From contig NC_087382.1 of assembly GCF_963675165.1 (NCBI RefSeq), positions 5,938,315-6,002,314 of the forward strand: a stretch of DNA of 64,000 nucleotides, written 5' to 3'. Source of the stretch: Halichondria panicea (Eukaryota; Porifera; Demospongiae; Suberitida; Halichondriidae). This document shows positions 52,594 through 64,000 of the stretch, one piece after another; the first letter of the stretch is position 1, and each line of letters starts with the position of its first letter. The position numbers were made by a program, and so were the translations under genes. The notes beneath the pieces were generated by a model. That model did no database searches and was not told where the DNA came from. It was given only the letters and a program-made list of their open reading frames with translations.

Positions 52594-55500
52594 ATGAAGT
52601 TACTATTTGTTGCATTGGTTATACTAGTTGAGCTAGCTAGTTTAAAAGCTACTTTTGTACATTACCACATAGTTCCTGAGAACTCCACTGCTCTGTGCCA
52701 GTACTACCACAATGGAACCTGCTTCACACTAGACCACCTCCACACTAAAATTAAGAACTCAGGAACGAACATTACGATCAGCTTTCTCTCGGGAGATCAC
52801 CGTCTAACATGGAACATGACACTAAACTATACCGTAGTCATTCTGAACAGCGAGCAGAGTACGATGACAGTAACAAATCGAAGTTCTCAGATTTCAAGAA
52901 TCATATGCAGACCATACACACAGATTGCTTTTGTAGAAATTAATTTGTTTAGTTTACATGGATTGGTGATACAAGGATGCAGAAACAGCGGTAATGGTGG
53001 TGCTATCTATCTGAAAAGTGTTCAATTGGCCACCATTGTCGAGTCGTATTTTGTTGATAATCAAGCAATTCGTGGGGGTGCAATTTATTCAACCCAAACA
53101 GATTTGACTGTCCAAAATAGTACTTTTATTCACAATTTAGCCACCTCTGGTGGTGCGATTGCAGTGAGAAGTGGTAATTGTTCAATCACCAATTCTCACT
53201 TTGTCAGGAACCAGGCTACTTTACAATATACCTATGGAGAAAATAATGGCGGGGCTATACACATTTACAGTGACGTTGACCACACCTGTATAGCCGATAC
53301 AGAATTCATTGGAAACAAGGCTCTTAAATCTGGAGGTGCAATCTCAAACAATTTACAGGGTACTACCCGCATTATGGGGTGTTCCTTCAAGAATAACAGT
53401 GCTACTAGTGGGGGAGCTATTAGCACTATCTCATCACTACTGAGCACAGACAATGTGTTTCAGAACAACACAGCAAGAAACGGAGGTGCCATATATATTG
53501 ATCTTTATGATATCAACACAGAAGTGGTGTTCTCTGGTAACACAACACTCAGTAACAACACTGGTATGTATGGAGGAGCAATTAGAAGCGCTGCTAGTAA
53601 AATTGTATTTCTAATGAATTCAACAGTTGTGATCAGTCACAATATAGCTAGACACGGTGGTGCGATATATTTGGAACAAAGTATTATACATGTAAACAAT
53701 GTACAGACGATTCAAATTGTTGAAAACACTGCACAGAGATCAGGAGGGGGGATCTACGCTTTTCAGACCTTAATTGAAATTCAGGATGTACAAGCAAACG
53801 TGAAGTATTGCTCTGCATACATAGCAGGCAACATGGCCAAAAATGGAAGTGGAATGTATCTTAGTGCATCAAGTTTCCGGATAGCACTACAACGCAATCT
53901 AGTAATCTACAACAACAGTGCCACACAATATGGTGGTGGTGTATACGTGGAACAGGGCTCAAGAATCAATATACAGCGTTTAAGTAGTGCCGAAAGAAGT
54001 AAAGTTTTTGCTATCGTAAGTAGTAACAAAGCTTTGCGTGGAGGAGGTGTGTTTGTATTAGACAGTGCGAGTGGGCTGGCTTGCGAAGGAATAAACTCAT
54101 CGTCAGACTTACACTCTAAGGAATGCTTTCTACAAACAGCAGAACGATTCTCAGATCCAGGATCCCAAATCATGATACTATTTGTGAAGAACAAAGCTAC
54201 AGAAATTGGCAATGACATTTATGGTGGACTTTTGGACAGATGTCTTATAAATCCTTCAGCTCCGAAACATCCTGACGGCACTTCGTACTTGCAAAAAATA
54301 GCTGGATTTGACTGGGCTGGTAACGATACTGTAACATCTGCTGGCTGTCTCACAGATCCAAGAGTTACCTACGGGAATGTTGCCGAGACTTCTCAATTTT
54401 TTAACCATGTTTCTTCTGACCCAGTTAGAATTTGTTTCTGTACGGACATTCATTTACCAGACTGCTATAACAAACATCCACATCCCACTGTGTCAGTAAA
54501 AAAAGGAGAGACGTTTACACTTAGTGTAGTTGCTGTGGACCAGGTGGGCAGGCCAGTCAATGCCATGATCATCAGTTCACTCCATTCAGAAAATAGAGGA
54601 AAAGGACGACTAAAGGAAGGACAGCAACATCGACGAATAAATAATAACTGCACAGAGCTCAAGTACAATTTGTACTCCGATCAAAATTTGGCATCACTAG
54701 AAGTTAACTCGATCGGTCCTTGTGGAAATGAGGGAATATCAAAGCAACAAGTAAACATTGCATTTAAACCTTGCTCATGCCCAATAGGATTCGAAATTCT
54801 TTCAGATCCAATAGACTGCTTGTGTGACTGTGCAAATGAACTCAAGCAATACATCAGTAGCTGCTCACCAGAGAATGGCACCATTCAAGTCAACCAAAAT
54901 GTTTGGATCAAGTACATCAACAACACCAATTTTACATCACATTTTATTGCACACAGTAGTCCATTTGACTACTTTGTGAAAAAGCCTGTTAACATCAGCC
55001 TTGCTAATCAAACTGAGGCAGACAAACAATGTGCCTTTAACAGAACTGGAATGCTTTGCGGTAAATGTACACAAGGACTAAGTCTAGTATTTGGTAGTAC
55101 GAGATGTCTGCAATGTTCTAACTACTACCTCTTCTTGATCGTACCACTCGCTATAGCTGGTATTGCATTGGTAGCATTCATTCTGCTACTCAATATGACA
55201 GTTGCAACAGGGACCATCCATGGGCTTATTTTTTACGTCAATATACTAGCAGCCAATCGCTCAATATTCTTACTATTTGACACACCAAATTTCCTTACTG
55301 TTTTCATTTCATGGCTGAACCTTGACCTGGGGATTGAGACATGTTTCTATGAAGGTATGGATTCTTATGGCAAGTTCTTATTGCAGCTTGTCTTCCCAGC
55401 CTATGTGTTTACTCTAATAGCCATTATTATGCTGTGGAGCAACTGTTCTCAGCCATTTGCACGGATTATTGGGAAAAGGAACCCTGAGGCTACACTCTAC

Positions 55501-56463
55501 ATGCTGATACTTCTATCCTATTCTAAACTGATTCAAATCATCATCACAGCTCTAGAGTATGCAACTATCAGCTATCCAAATGGTACTCAAAAAATAGTCT
55601 GGATGTACGATGCTAACGTGCTATACTTAGATGTGAAACACATCCCAAGGTTCCTAATAGCGATCCTTATCTTTATATTTGGAACAATCTACACTGTACT
55701 GCTCCTCTTCGGTCAACTATTCAATCGCTATTCTCAGCATAGAATAATGAAATGGACTACTCACAAATATTACATTCACTTCATGAATGCACACCATGCT
55801 TCCCTATCTGACAAACATCGCTACTGGTTGGGGCTACTACTACTTTCTAGATTAGTTTACTACCTCATCTCTGCATTTGCTGATGAATCGATTGTCATTT
55901 TTGTTGTTGGAACAATGGGTTTTGCATTGTTGCTTTATAAGCAGAATAAGCAAGTATACACCAAGTGGACTGAAGATCTACTCGAAACTATTTCAATCAC
56001 TAATTTAGGAATGTTGGCATTAACTACATTCTATATTAAATTCTCATTGGCAGGTGGTGAAATAAGCAGAGATCAACAAGCACTAGCTACTGTGTCTATG
56101 GCGCTCGCTTTCATTGTTTTTCTGTGTATAGTGTTTTACCACGTTCTAGAAATGTGTGGAATAAAGCTGAGTCAACTACCCAACAAAATACTAACTGTGC
56201 TCAGATGGCACCAGCACTACCAGCCAGTTCCTATCAGAGAATTTGCTGAGGACAATAATCATGGAACAACTCGATACTCCACCTCTACTCCGTTCATAAG
56301 ACCTGCAGTACCTGAACACCAACTGAGAGAGCCAGCACTGGACGAACTTAGTCCAGTAAGACCAGAAGACTACGATCCACCTCTTACTGTGCCTCAACCA
56401 CGACGCAGAGAGATTCCCACACACACTAACATTGATATTAGATTGCATGTGAACTACGTATAA
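52594..56463 (+). CDS. Pmp-repeat multi-pass membrane protein, unit B (1289 aa)
   Basis: Same length as the unit A copy with roughly 30 amino-acid differences by eye and no indels. About six differences fall in the signal peptide (MKLLFVALVILVELASLKA) and several cluster in the last two membrane segments and tail (IFVVGTMGFALL; IREFAED; IRLHVNYV); the beta-helix is nearly unchanged. Architecture as in unit A: HYHIVPENS motif, GGAI/GGGI repeats, Cys-rich stalk, 8-9 membrane segments from CSNYYLF (about 841), QLREPALDELSP tail. A Cys before PFDYFV in unit A is Ser here. The intact frame and conservative changes argue that both copies are functional. Followed 2 kb downstream by the second CUB gene. 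Confidence 0.9.
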   Translation: MKLLFVALVILVELASLKATFVHYHIVPENSTALCQYYHNGTCFTLDHLHTKIKNSGTNITISFLSGDHRLTWNMTLNYTVVILNSEQSTMTVTNRSSQISRIICRPYTQIAFVEINLFSLHGLVIQGCRNSGNGGAIYLKSVQLATIVESYFVDNQAIRGGAIYSTQTDLTVQNSTFIHNLATSGGAIAVRSGNCSITNSHFVRNQATLQYTYGENNGGAIHIYSDVDHTCIADTEFIGNKALKSGGAISNNLQGTTRIMGCSFKNNSATSGGAISTISSLLSTDNVFQNNTARNGGAIYIDLYDINTEVVFSGNTTLSNNTGMYGGAIRSAASKIVFLMNSTVVISHNIARHGGAIYLEQSIIHVNNVQTIQIVENTAQRSGGGIYAFQTLIEIQDVQANVKYCSAYIAGNMAKNGSGMYLSASSFRIALQRNLVIYNNSATQYGGGVYVEQGSRINIQRLSSAERSKVFAIVSSNKALRGGGVFVLDSASGLACEGINSSSDLHSKECFLQTAERFSDPGSQIMILFVKNKATEIGNDIYGGLLDRCLINPSAPKHPDGTSYLQKIAGFDWAGNDTVTSAGCLTDPRVTYGNVAETSQFFNHVSSDPVRICFCTDIHLPDCYNKHPHPTVSVKKGETFTLSVVAVDQVGRPVNAMIISSLHSENRGKGRLKEGQQHRRINNNCTELKYNLYSDQNLASLEVNSIGPCGNEGISKQQVNIAFKPCSCPIGFEILSDPIDCLCDCANELKQYISSCSPENGTIQVNQNVWIKYINNTNFTSHFIAHSSPFDYFVKKPVNISLANQTEADKQCAFNRTGMLCGKCTQGLSLVFGSTRCLQCSNYYLFLIVPLAIAGIALVAFILLLNMTVATGTIHGLIFYVNILAANRSIFLLFDTPNFLTVFISWLNLDLGIETCFYEGMDSYGKFLLQLVFPAYVFTLIAIIMLWSNCSQPFARIIGKRNPEATLYMLILLSYSKLIQIIITALEYATISYPNGTQKIVWMYDANVLYLDVKHIPRFLIAILIFIFGTIYTVLLLFGQLFNRYSQHRIMKWTTHKYYIHFMNAHHASLSDKHRYWLGLLLLSRLVYYLISAFADESIVIFVVGTMGFALLLYKQNKQVYTKWTEDLLETISITNLGMLALTTFYIKFSLAGGEISRDQQALATVSMALAFIVFLCIVFYHVLEMCGIKLSQLPNKILTVLRWHQHYQPVPIREFAEDNNHGTTRYSTSTPFIRPAVPEHQLREPALDELSPVRPEDYDPPLTVPQPRRREIPTHTNIDIRLHVNYV

Positions 56464-58445
56464 CTATAGATAAATACACATACTGTACATAGACTTGTTG
56501 TATCTTTTGAAGTGTGCGTATGTATTATTAGCAGATTTTTCATGATTTTTATGTTATGCACTGAAATAATTGCCAGCTATATATATCATCAAACCATGAT
56601 TCAGCTCTATACCTGTGTTCCCCTGTTCATTTATGTTTATGTTTGCAAATACGTCTCTCAGTTTTAACGCTTCCTGAAAAACAGGAGCTTTCTTGAACAC
56701 GTAGTCAACAGTATATCTGCAAACAATCCATCTAGACTAAGCTGGCAGAAATCCCATCAGTGCTATATATGCTAATGGACACTATTATATAGTGAGAAAG
56801 AGTACAGCAATGTTTTGGAGTGAATTATGGATCTATCTATACATACCTATTAAGCCAATATCTATCTTTTCATTTCACATTCGTGTCCATTCATGTATAA
56901 ACTATTTTTACATTACATTGCTTCTTCTGTTGACCTTGCATTGATACTTTTCGCTGGTCCGCGAGATTAGAATTAGCTCACGTTTTTTCAACAAGTTTCA
57001 GGGTCGAATTGACAGTTCTATGAAACAGATTGTTGAAACTAAGGTCAGAGCTAGTCTATTGAGTTCTCAATGATTCGATGCATTCTATAATTAACGCAAT
57101 GTATTCATTTTGCCAAAATGGAGATCAATGCATAGGTGAGTTGAATTTGATCCTAGAGCAACTCTTGAAGAGTAAATATATCACTAGCATATACCGTACT
57201 TCTTATAAATAAGGTGCCGCTTTTTAGAAATTATGTTTTCAAGGCTGGTGTATGAAGAACATATAGCCAATGAATTTATATGGTGCCTTATGGGAGAAAC
57301 CTCCACGTGGCACTTTTTTAGAAGGGGGTGTCTTTTAAGAAGTACATAGTACTGTATATATAGCGGGTTATTTTCGAGGCACTACATTTTCGCAGATTGT
57401 TTTATTTGGTTCAAATGACCACACCCCATACAGTACATCAACCGGAAGTAAACCAAATTTCTAAGAACTAAATAATTATTTTTAAGCAATCCTCGAAAAC
57501 ATCAAAAATGTAGTGCCTCGAAAATAACCAGCTATAATTATACCCAATCAAACGTGTCTACTGCGCTTTTAACTGTAAGCGCGCACAGCCTACAAAGCTC
57601 TGTGTCAGGTTAATTGTGGCGGTATATGATGGCAGGTGACCCTTCTCGGCCACCATACACAAGGACCCTCAAGATTTATAAAAAAAATAGTTTACTGTAC
57701 ATACCATGGCCAATGCCACGTAAACAAATTTGTTTACATTGCATAATTCAAACGGTTAAATGATCGAGCCAAGAAACTGTCCAGCCATGGCAGAAACTTT
57801 CCCTTCAAAGAATTTTCTTCCCATGCAATGGATCAATTATGGCCCAAAACCCCACTGACTATAGATCAAAGCAGCCCACTATATCAACAACAGCTTGCCT
57901 CTTTGATCTGTGTAATAGGGAAGACTGCTAATACAACACCCACATTACCAGGCAACTGTAAACAGAGACATTTATAAGGATTAAATGTATTTTTCGTATA
58001 ATTCTCGTAGTATATCATTGCTTTTGACATTTACACTCGATCCTCAGTAGTTGTGAGACATGTTATAAAACTACATTTTAGTGCTCTGGTTGCATGTATT
58101 GCGTATTTATTATCAATGGACTTTTTAGTATACATCACATTATGACATTGTGTGCTCAACTGTTAGACTATAGTCTACCATCTGTTTTTACCTCAATAAT
58201 TACTGTCTGGTTTTGCGACTTTGATTTGGTGTGTACCAATTAACTACGCAGCCAGAATACTTTCACTTCGTGTTTATTGTGGTCACATGCAGGCTATCAG
58301 GTTTTACCCACTGTCAACTACATATAGATCGATGACTATTATACTGAGCTTCAATCCATAATACCAGGAGTGCAGATAATACCGAGTTTGAAAATTGAGT
58401 AGATTTAGCTATCACGGTTTCATAGTACAGCTGTCAGTGAGTGTA
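56464..58445. other. Spacer between membrane gene and CUB gene, unit B
   Basis: No gene. About 0.9 kb (roughly 56685-57545) is absent from unit A and includes the 57366-57529 MITE. The short repeat at 57616-57655 and the conserved CUB upstream region (57770-58445) are shared with unit A. Confidence 0.6.
57366..57529. mobile_element. 164-bp MITE with 25-bp perfect TIRs
   Basis: GGTTATTTTCGAGGCACTAC...TTTT and its inverse at 57505-57529. Present only in unit B. No clear target duplication outside the arms. Confidence 0.75.
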
Positions 58446-61400
58446 ATGAGGGGTAGAATCTCCTTCCTTAGCCTGTTGCTCGTGATCGTGTTTCAAGCCA
58501 GGCGAGTTTTGTTCTCTGTGCTTGATTGTGTAAGCGTTCTATTTATGAGCGTATTTTATTTACAAACTCTAAATTGCAGCGATACCATAGACGTAAGTGT
58601 AACTAAAAAAATTACGAACAGCTATGTTTAATATATAGTTTCCATTGATTGTATAGCTTCAGCTGCCGTAAACTATATGTACATAAATAATATGCCGTAG
58701 CTGAGTGTTGTTTGATTCCCTCCAATCATGCAGCCTTCTGAGGGTGGTAGGTGGATCGTGCTTGCTGAACAGAATTGATGAGTATCCTTGCCAGTTCAGA
58801 CACCCATCAATCACAGACAAGCCAGGGGAAAAGTATGATAAAAATTAGATGGTTAACGATGAATGCATTGCCATGTAAAACTAATCAAGCCAGTTGTACT
58901 TAATTTGGAGGTAATCCAGTTTGTACTTTTATTTAGTGATTAGTTCCTTTCACCATGAATTGCCTTCAAAATAATTGTATCATTAATTTTGCTGCACTTC
59001 TCACTAAATGTTACACTATCACTGTTTCTTCCAGTGAGTATGGAATATACAGCACAAAGATATTGGATGGTCCGATATGCTCTATTCGCCGTAAAAACCA
59101 TCAAGTGAGGAGCATTCAAAACCTTGGTGATGACCCTCGAGTGAAATTCCTTTTCTCACCTGGTATAGAGATCGAGCCACCTAATCAGTATGTGGAATGT
59201 GTCCAACCATCAGTCTATTGCATTCAGTATTATGCCTATAAGAAGAGTGCATGGGTTAAATGCATTTCGCAAGAAGAAAATATTCTGTATATACAACCTT
59301 TTGAAAAACTTCTTAAAAATGAATACCTTGAAGTACGTGTAACTACCTCTTAAAATTGCTACTTTGATTTGCAGATATGGTAACCAAATGATAGTCATGT
59401 ACAATGTCACATGTCCTTCGAATCATGTTGCATTCTTCAATATCACCGATATGATTTTGGAGGAACCAAATTGCCCTGTCGGAATGCAGCAAAAGTAAGA
59501 TCACACTTAATTGTCCATTCATTGTGTTTTTCTGACTAGTTACAAAAGTCATAACTTCGTTTATTTAGCCAAAATTGATGTAAAAATTGTTGTTATTGGT
59601 TGGTAGATGTGTGGACTATGTACAAGTGGTACACGGTGAGAATGGGGGGTTAGGATCTTATGAAAGTTGTGGCACTGATCCCAGGCCGAATTATGAGCTC
59701 CTTATCTTTGAAGGTGAGGTAATGCGGTTCCATGTAGATTAATTATATTCTTAGAGTCGCAGCCCTCCACAATTTAATGAGCCTGTAATTTTTCGATTGA
59801 CTATTTTGACAAATAATTTATAATTATAAATAGATATGCAGTATAGAGCCTGTTTTAAGTCACAATAAAACATCCATTAATTTTATTGATTTTACGTAGG
59901 TAATTTTCAAGTTATCTTCCGTACCAGTAAGAACAACCGGTTTCCAGGGTTCAAAGCTGTAGTCACTTGTATGGATACAGATGGTGAGGTTTTAATTGCT
60001 AGGCTGTATGTTTATGACAGAGGATCTGTATCACGTCACTATCTACTACAGCTGCTGGTATACATAAGAGATATGCCACCAGAGATTTTGTGAAAACTAT
60101 GTATCTACCTCAAACGGAGGAGCAGAGATTCCTTGTGTATGACCTAACCACGGCCTTCTTTGAACAACCACTGGAGAATCCCAAGGAGCGTCTGTGTGAT
60201 GAGGTGCTCAATCCGCCACCCTTTGACCCTCTCAATCTCCCCGTCAATGACACAGAGGACGATGATTTCACCCTACCACAGTGCTCAAGACCAACCGCCA
60301 TTGCCAGGACGACTTGTAGTGAGAAAAATTTTGTGTTATCATCTATAGCTAATCTTTTATACAGCGTCCGGTATACAACCATAAATCATTACTGTGATAA
60401 TCATAACACACATTAACCACACAGTAATATTGATAATTATTATCATTCACAACACTTTACGCTGTCGTACCTCATGATCAATCTAACACTCCCCCCAGAC
60501 TACAGTAAAGAGAGGCTGAGTATGGCACTGGCTAACAGGGACTCTCCCAACATTCTAGTGAGGACAGTGGTGGATGCAGTTCTCTCGTGTCATAGGTGAC
60601 CTGACCAGCTGTAGCTAATATTATTATAGTAAGGGTATACGTGGGATGAGCCTCATCCCAAATCATTTATTAATTTTTGAGGTTAATGGCGTTGTGAAAA
60701 ACTGATTTTTTAGTCCAAACTGATTGACAAAAACAAAAGGAGTAGATCCAGGAAAAATTTATTTGTGTACAGTGCACTGTAAAATATGATGTGTGGTTTT
60801 GACACAAAGTGCGTGGCTATTGTGGCAAACGTGCGTTTTTTCCTGATAGTTGCCACAATAGTCACACACTTGCGTAAACCACACACCATTTTTTACAGTG
60901 TGGTTGACACGCACAATTAAATGAATGTGTACCCCTACAGGCAAACGAACTCATATGGGGAACCACCATACTGTCTGTTCAGCAGGGTACCGTGCACACC
61001 GAGATATCCAAAGAGAATTAGAATGCCTAATGCAAAGTAAGGGTCCACTAAATTGCTCCTATTGCTTTGAGTTGTGTTTTGTTAGCCAAGAGAATATAAA
61101 AATTTAATAGAAACAATATTTATTTAAGCAGCTATATATATAATTACAATCACCCCATGCACTGCTGTAAAGCATTGTGATATTCTTATCTGTATATACA
61201 GTGAGATGGGGATCTACACCACTAGAATAACAACCGGAAGTTTTGGAGACCCCATTTGTCATATACGGAGAAGAGGACATCAGATTCGTACAATCCCGAC
61301 GCTTGGTGAAAACAAGAAGATAAAGTTTATTTTCTCCCCGGGAATTAGACTTGCTCCACCAGAAAAGTAAGTTTGTCTTTTAATTATTGCTTCCCTGATA

Positions 61401-63132
61401 AATGTATTAATTGTTGCAATAAATTAATTTTGTGCTTTGATCTCTGTAGCGGATAATAAAAGTCAGTTTCTAGAGTAATTGTTGTCGCATTAGATAGTAC
61501 AGATTCTATTATATATACCTGCTTTGGGAATTATATATACATGATTTTATACATGCGTGCAGCTATGGCAACCAACAATACGTTCTGTACAACATCAGCT
61601 GCCCCAAGGGACACCTGGCATTCTTCAACATGACTAACATTCAGCTGGAAGAGGCAAACTGCTTCAACCCAAAACAAAATCGGATGGTGTAAGTGTTTAT
61701 TACCATAGCATGCACATGCACATGAAGGTGCAACGTCTATATACCGTGGGGTTGGTGCAATCATACAATGTGTGATTAAATGTTAATTACCTGTGCAATC
61801 ATACAATGTGTGATTAAATGTTAAATACCTGTCTATGTAGGTGTCGGGATTATGTGCGCATTATCAGACCAGGTTCTGGTAAAAGTACTGAAAGTTGTGG
61901 AAGTACAGTAACAAATCAAAACCAGAATCAACTAGAGCAAGGTAAATTATAAGCAGATGTATAGATACAAAAAATGTTCTGTAAATAATTATGCAGTGCA
62001 TTCATAATTATAGTCACTACTGAATACCCTATACTTAAAGGTACAATGAGCATTTTGTTCAGAACCAGTGCGTCCAATACATTCTCTGGATTTGAAGCCA
62101 CTGTCATCTGCTTTAGACGTGAAGATGCTGATCAACCAGGTAAAAACCTACTATCGTTAAATCTATATATAGCCTTTAATTGAACAGGGTCACAGCTAGT
62201 GAGTTAATGCACCCCAAAGTTGATAGCATGTGTTTCAAATCAAGCTATCTCTTTACTTTGCACGGTCTGTCCAAGGTCGACCGCTATAATTCCTTATAGG
62301 TCACTGCATGGCTGTTTCAATTTGCCTTTCTCACAGGTTGCACTCGACCGAGGCAACATGACAGTGAAATGACCACTCTCAGCTCGAGGCGCGAAAAGAG
62401 GAACCTTGATGAATTTGTGAGTTATATATAATTGAATGCATAACTATACTATCAACAAGTATCGAGTTTATTACAATACTAATTTCCACAGGGAATCATG
62501 CCTAATCCGGAAGAGATGGTTGTTATTGGCAACCTTACAAAAGCAAAGTACGCTCTGGTAACTGAAGACAGCAGTACTCGACTGGGTGAAGAGGAACTGA
62601 ACCCTGCATGTTCTGATCTACTGGCGGACATCAACGTGCAATCCATCCCTGGGGTAACCCCAATTCCAAACTGTGTGCAGAGGCAAAAGAGACAGGAAAA
62701 AATCGTGCTAATCAGTGACAGTACGTTATTTTTGAGGCTATAGTTTTACCGCACTATCTATGTCAGATGCATGACCACTAATCCTCTGCATGTTACTATA
62801 ACAAATTGATGTCTTAGTCTGGTACTGTTTTGACTCTTCTTGCTTCCTTGCAGTGGTTGAGGACAGCGCTATACTGAGTGCTATCGAGAATGAGAATGCT
62901 TGCAATCCTGTTCTTAGGAGTTTAGCAGAAGCTACTATTGCCTTAGTAGATAGGTAAGAATAGTTATGTCCTATTATGCAATAATTATGTGAGCTAACAT
63001 TTATTTTGCAGAGAGAATCCTCAACGTCTTACTGAACTGAGGAAAAGGATTGCTGCCAACTGTACGTATAAGAATACCAATGTAGATATGAGAACGTCTT
63101 TTATGCATGAAATGCTCCATGTATTATTTTAA
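58446..63132 (+). CDS. Secreted two-CUB-domain protein, unit B (17 exons, 699 aa)
   Basis: Exons: 58446-58501, 58734-58832, 59035-59187, 59375-59494, 59607-59713, 59900-59983, 60052-60318, 60499-60595, 60941-61036, 61202-61366, 61563-61688, 61841-61941, 62041-62139, 62337-62416, 62492-62720, 62854-62953, 63012-63132; sum 2100 bases, open to TAA. All exon phases equal those of unit A and length differences between coding exons are multiples of three except the last, where the stop has moved. Exon 1 is a signal peptide (RISFLSLLLVIVF). Two CUB-like domains as in unit A. The first basic site is lost (AGIHKRY versus GTGRRKRC); the second (SSRREKR) and third (RQKR) persist. Intron 1 would use a GC donor (CCAG|GCGAGT). 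If the GTACGT in exon 17 is used as a donor, the end would instead be ...NSSP near 63166. Confidence 0.8.
60775..60900. mobile_element. 126-bp hairpin MITE in CUB intron 8, unit B only
   Basis: CACTGTAAAATATGATGTGT...TGTGGCAA is mirrored by TTGCCACAATAGTCACACAC...TTTACAGTG, arms of about 54 bases. The corresponding intron of unit A is 137 bases and lacks it. Confidence 0.8.
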
Positions 63133-64000
63133 TACTATAGATCTTTAACTTTCAGCTTCCCCATGAAGTGGCCCAGCCAAAATTTCATGATACTCAAACA
63201 GAAGAAACTTATCAGTGTGTGCATAATTATTGGTAAAAACTTTAATCTTGTGTACTTCTCATCATTGATTTGTGCAAATTCCAATTTTGAGTGTATGAAA
63301 AGTGCTAACACAAACAGATATACAGTCTGATTATGGGAGCTTACAATGTAAAAATGATGATATAATTATTACAGTAGAAGAATACGAAAGAATTGAGATT
63401 TAAAAAAAAAGTGTGCCAAGTTATTTACATGGCTATTATGAGTGCCACAAGCTGTTTATTGGCCTGGTAGTAGAATCTGGTCAAGGCCTTTAGGCCCGAG
63501 ATCATTATCTACTACAAGGGCCAATAAACTGCTTGTGGAACGAATTGCCATGTATTAAATAACTAATTTGTTGCCTTGAAAACCAACTTCTGCATATAGA
63601 AACCAGCATAGAAACTACTTGCGGCATAGATACGAGAAATAAAAATAATTTGGTAGTTTTGTTCGATCTGTTTTTGGTGGCTGGATTTACAATTGTCAGT
63701 GCATTGGAGAGTGGGCTCTGGTCTCAAAAAGGTCAATTTTCCCCAGAGCAACATGCCATATAATTATTAGCCCTACATTATGCCATAATTATACTGGCAC
63801 TGCTATTCCGAGGTCAAAAGGCAACAATTATAATTATGTGCCAGTATCCAGATATTGGCATAGTGGTTGATACTAGTTAGTGAGGTTGATTTTACCTAAA
63901 GCCCACCCACCAACCCGAAACCTGAAAACATAGTAACAATTGGCTATAGTATAGATCTAGTGCCGTTTCATATAATAATACTCACATGCGCATGTGGCAC
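63133..64000. other. 3' flank of CUB gene B
   Basis: No gene recognised. Contains the inverted-repeat element 63419-63564 and an AT-rich tail with repeated TTATGCCATAATTAT and GTGCCAGTAT motifs around 63770-63860 (GTGCCAGTAT/ATACTGGCAC forms a further inverted pair). Confidence 0.5.
63419..63564. mobile_element. 146-bp MITE with about 45-bp inverted arms
   Basis: AGTTATTTACATGGC...CCACAAGCTGTTTATTGGCC is mirrored by GGCCAATAAACTGCTTGTGG...GCCATGTATTAAATAACT with small indels. Confidence 0.75.

Larger units (their letters stand above)
51437..63180 (+). repeat. Segmental duplication, unit B
   Basis: Collinear with unit A from the 5' flank of the membrane gene through the CUB gene. Coding sequence of the membrane gene is about 98% identical and the non-coding flanks remain alignable with indels. 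Unit-B-only insertions include MITEs at 52165-52345, 57366-57529 and 60775-60900. Confidence 0.92.

Noticed and set aside
59210-59353. Continuation of CUB exon 3 of unit B past 59187, giving a longer open frame.
   Set aside because: The donor CA|GTATGT at 59188 matches unit A in position and phase, and the extension is not shared with unit A.

Overview
The window is animal DNA, AT-rich, with spliceosomal GT-AG introns, a eukaryotic tRNA-Gly-like sequence, LINE fragments and many short inverted-repeat transposons. Gene content (large intronless proteins with chlamydial-Pmp-type GGAI repeats fused to a multi-pass membrane domain, AIG1-type GTPases, secreted CUB proteins) and one abundant dispersed repeat that I associate with the demosponge Amphimedon queenslandica suggest a demosponge. 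The species is an inference and no database was searched.

Layout. Positions 2-20667 hold a tandem array of three paralogous membrane proteins on the + strand (the first cut by the window edge), spaced by 4 kb of non-coding DNA. Each has a right-handed beta-helix (Pmp-like) ectodomain, a Cys-rich stalk, 8-9 membrane segments and a conserved cytoplasmic tail. From 20.9 to 26.1 kb there is decayed retroelement and MITE material, including a solo retroelement C-terminal domain. Next comes a segmental duplication: unit A (about 26270-39600) and unit B (about 51437-63180). Each unit carries a fourth/fifth member of the membrane family (1289 aa, about 98% identical between copies) followed by a 17-exon gene for a secreted two-CUB protein, whose exons I reconstructed by splice sites and phase. 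Between the units lie a nest of MITEs (40.3-44.9 kb) and a head-to-head pair of AIG1-like GTPase genes (45291-47840).

How it fits together. The two families in the duplicated units, a surface receptor-like protein and a secreted, probably furin-processed CUB protein, have been copied as a pair, which hints at linked function. The CUB gene is itself an internal tandem duplication of a whole multi-exon module with conserved intron phases. With GIMAP/AIG1-like GTPases next door, the locus could be a recognition or immunity cluster, but the sequence only shows the architecture; the role is conjecture. Comparing units A and B also dates several transposon insertions, because one copy serves as the empty site for the other.
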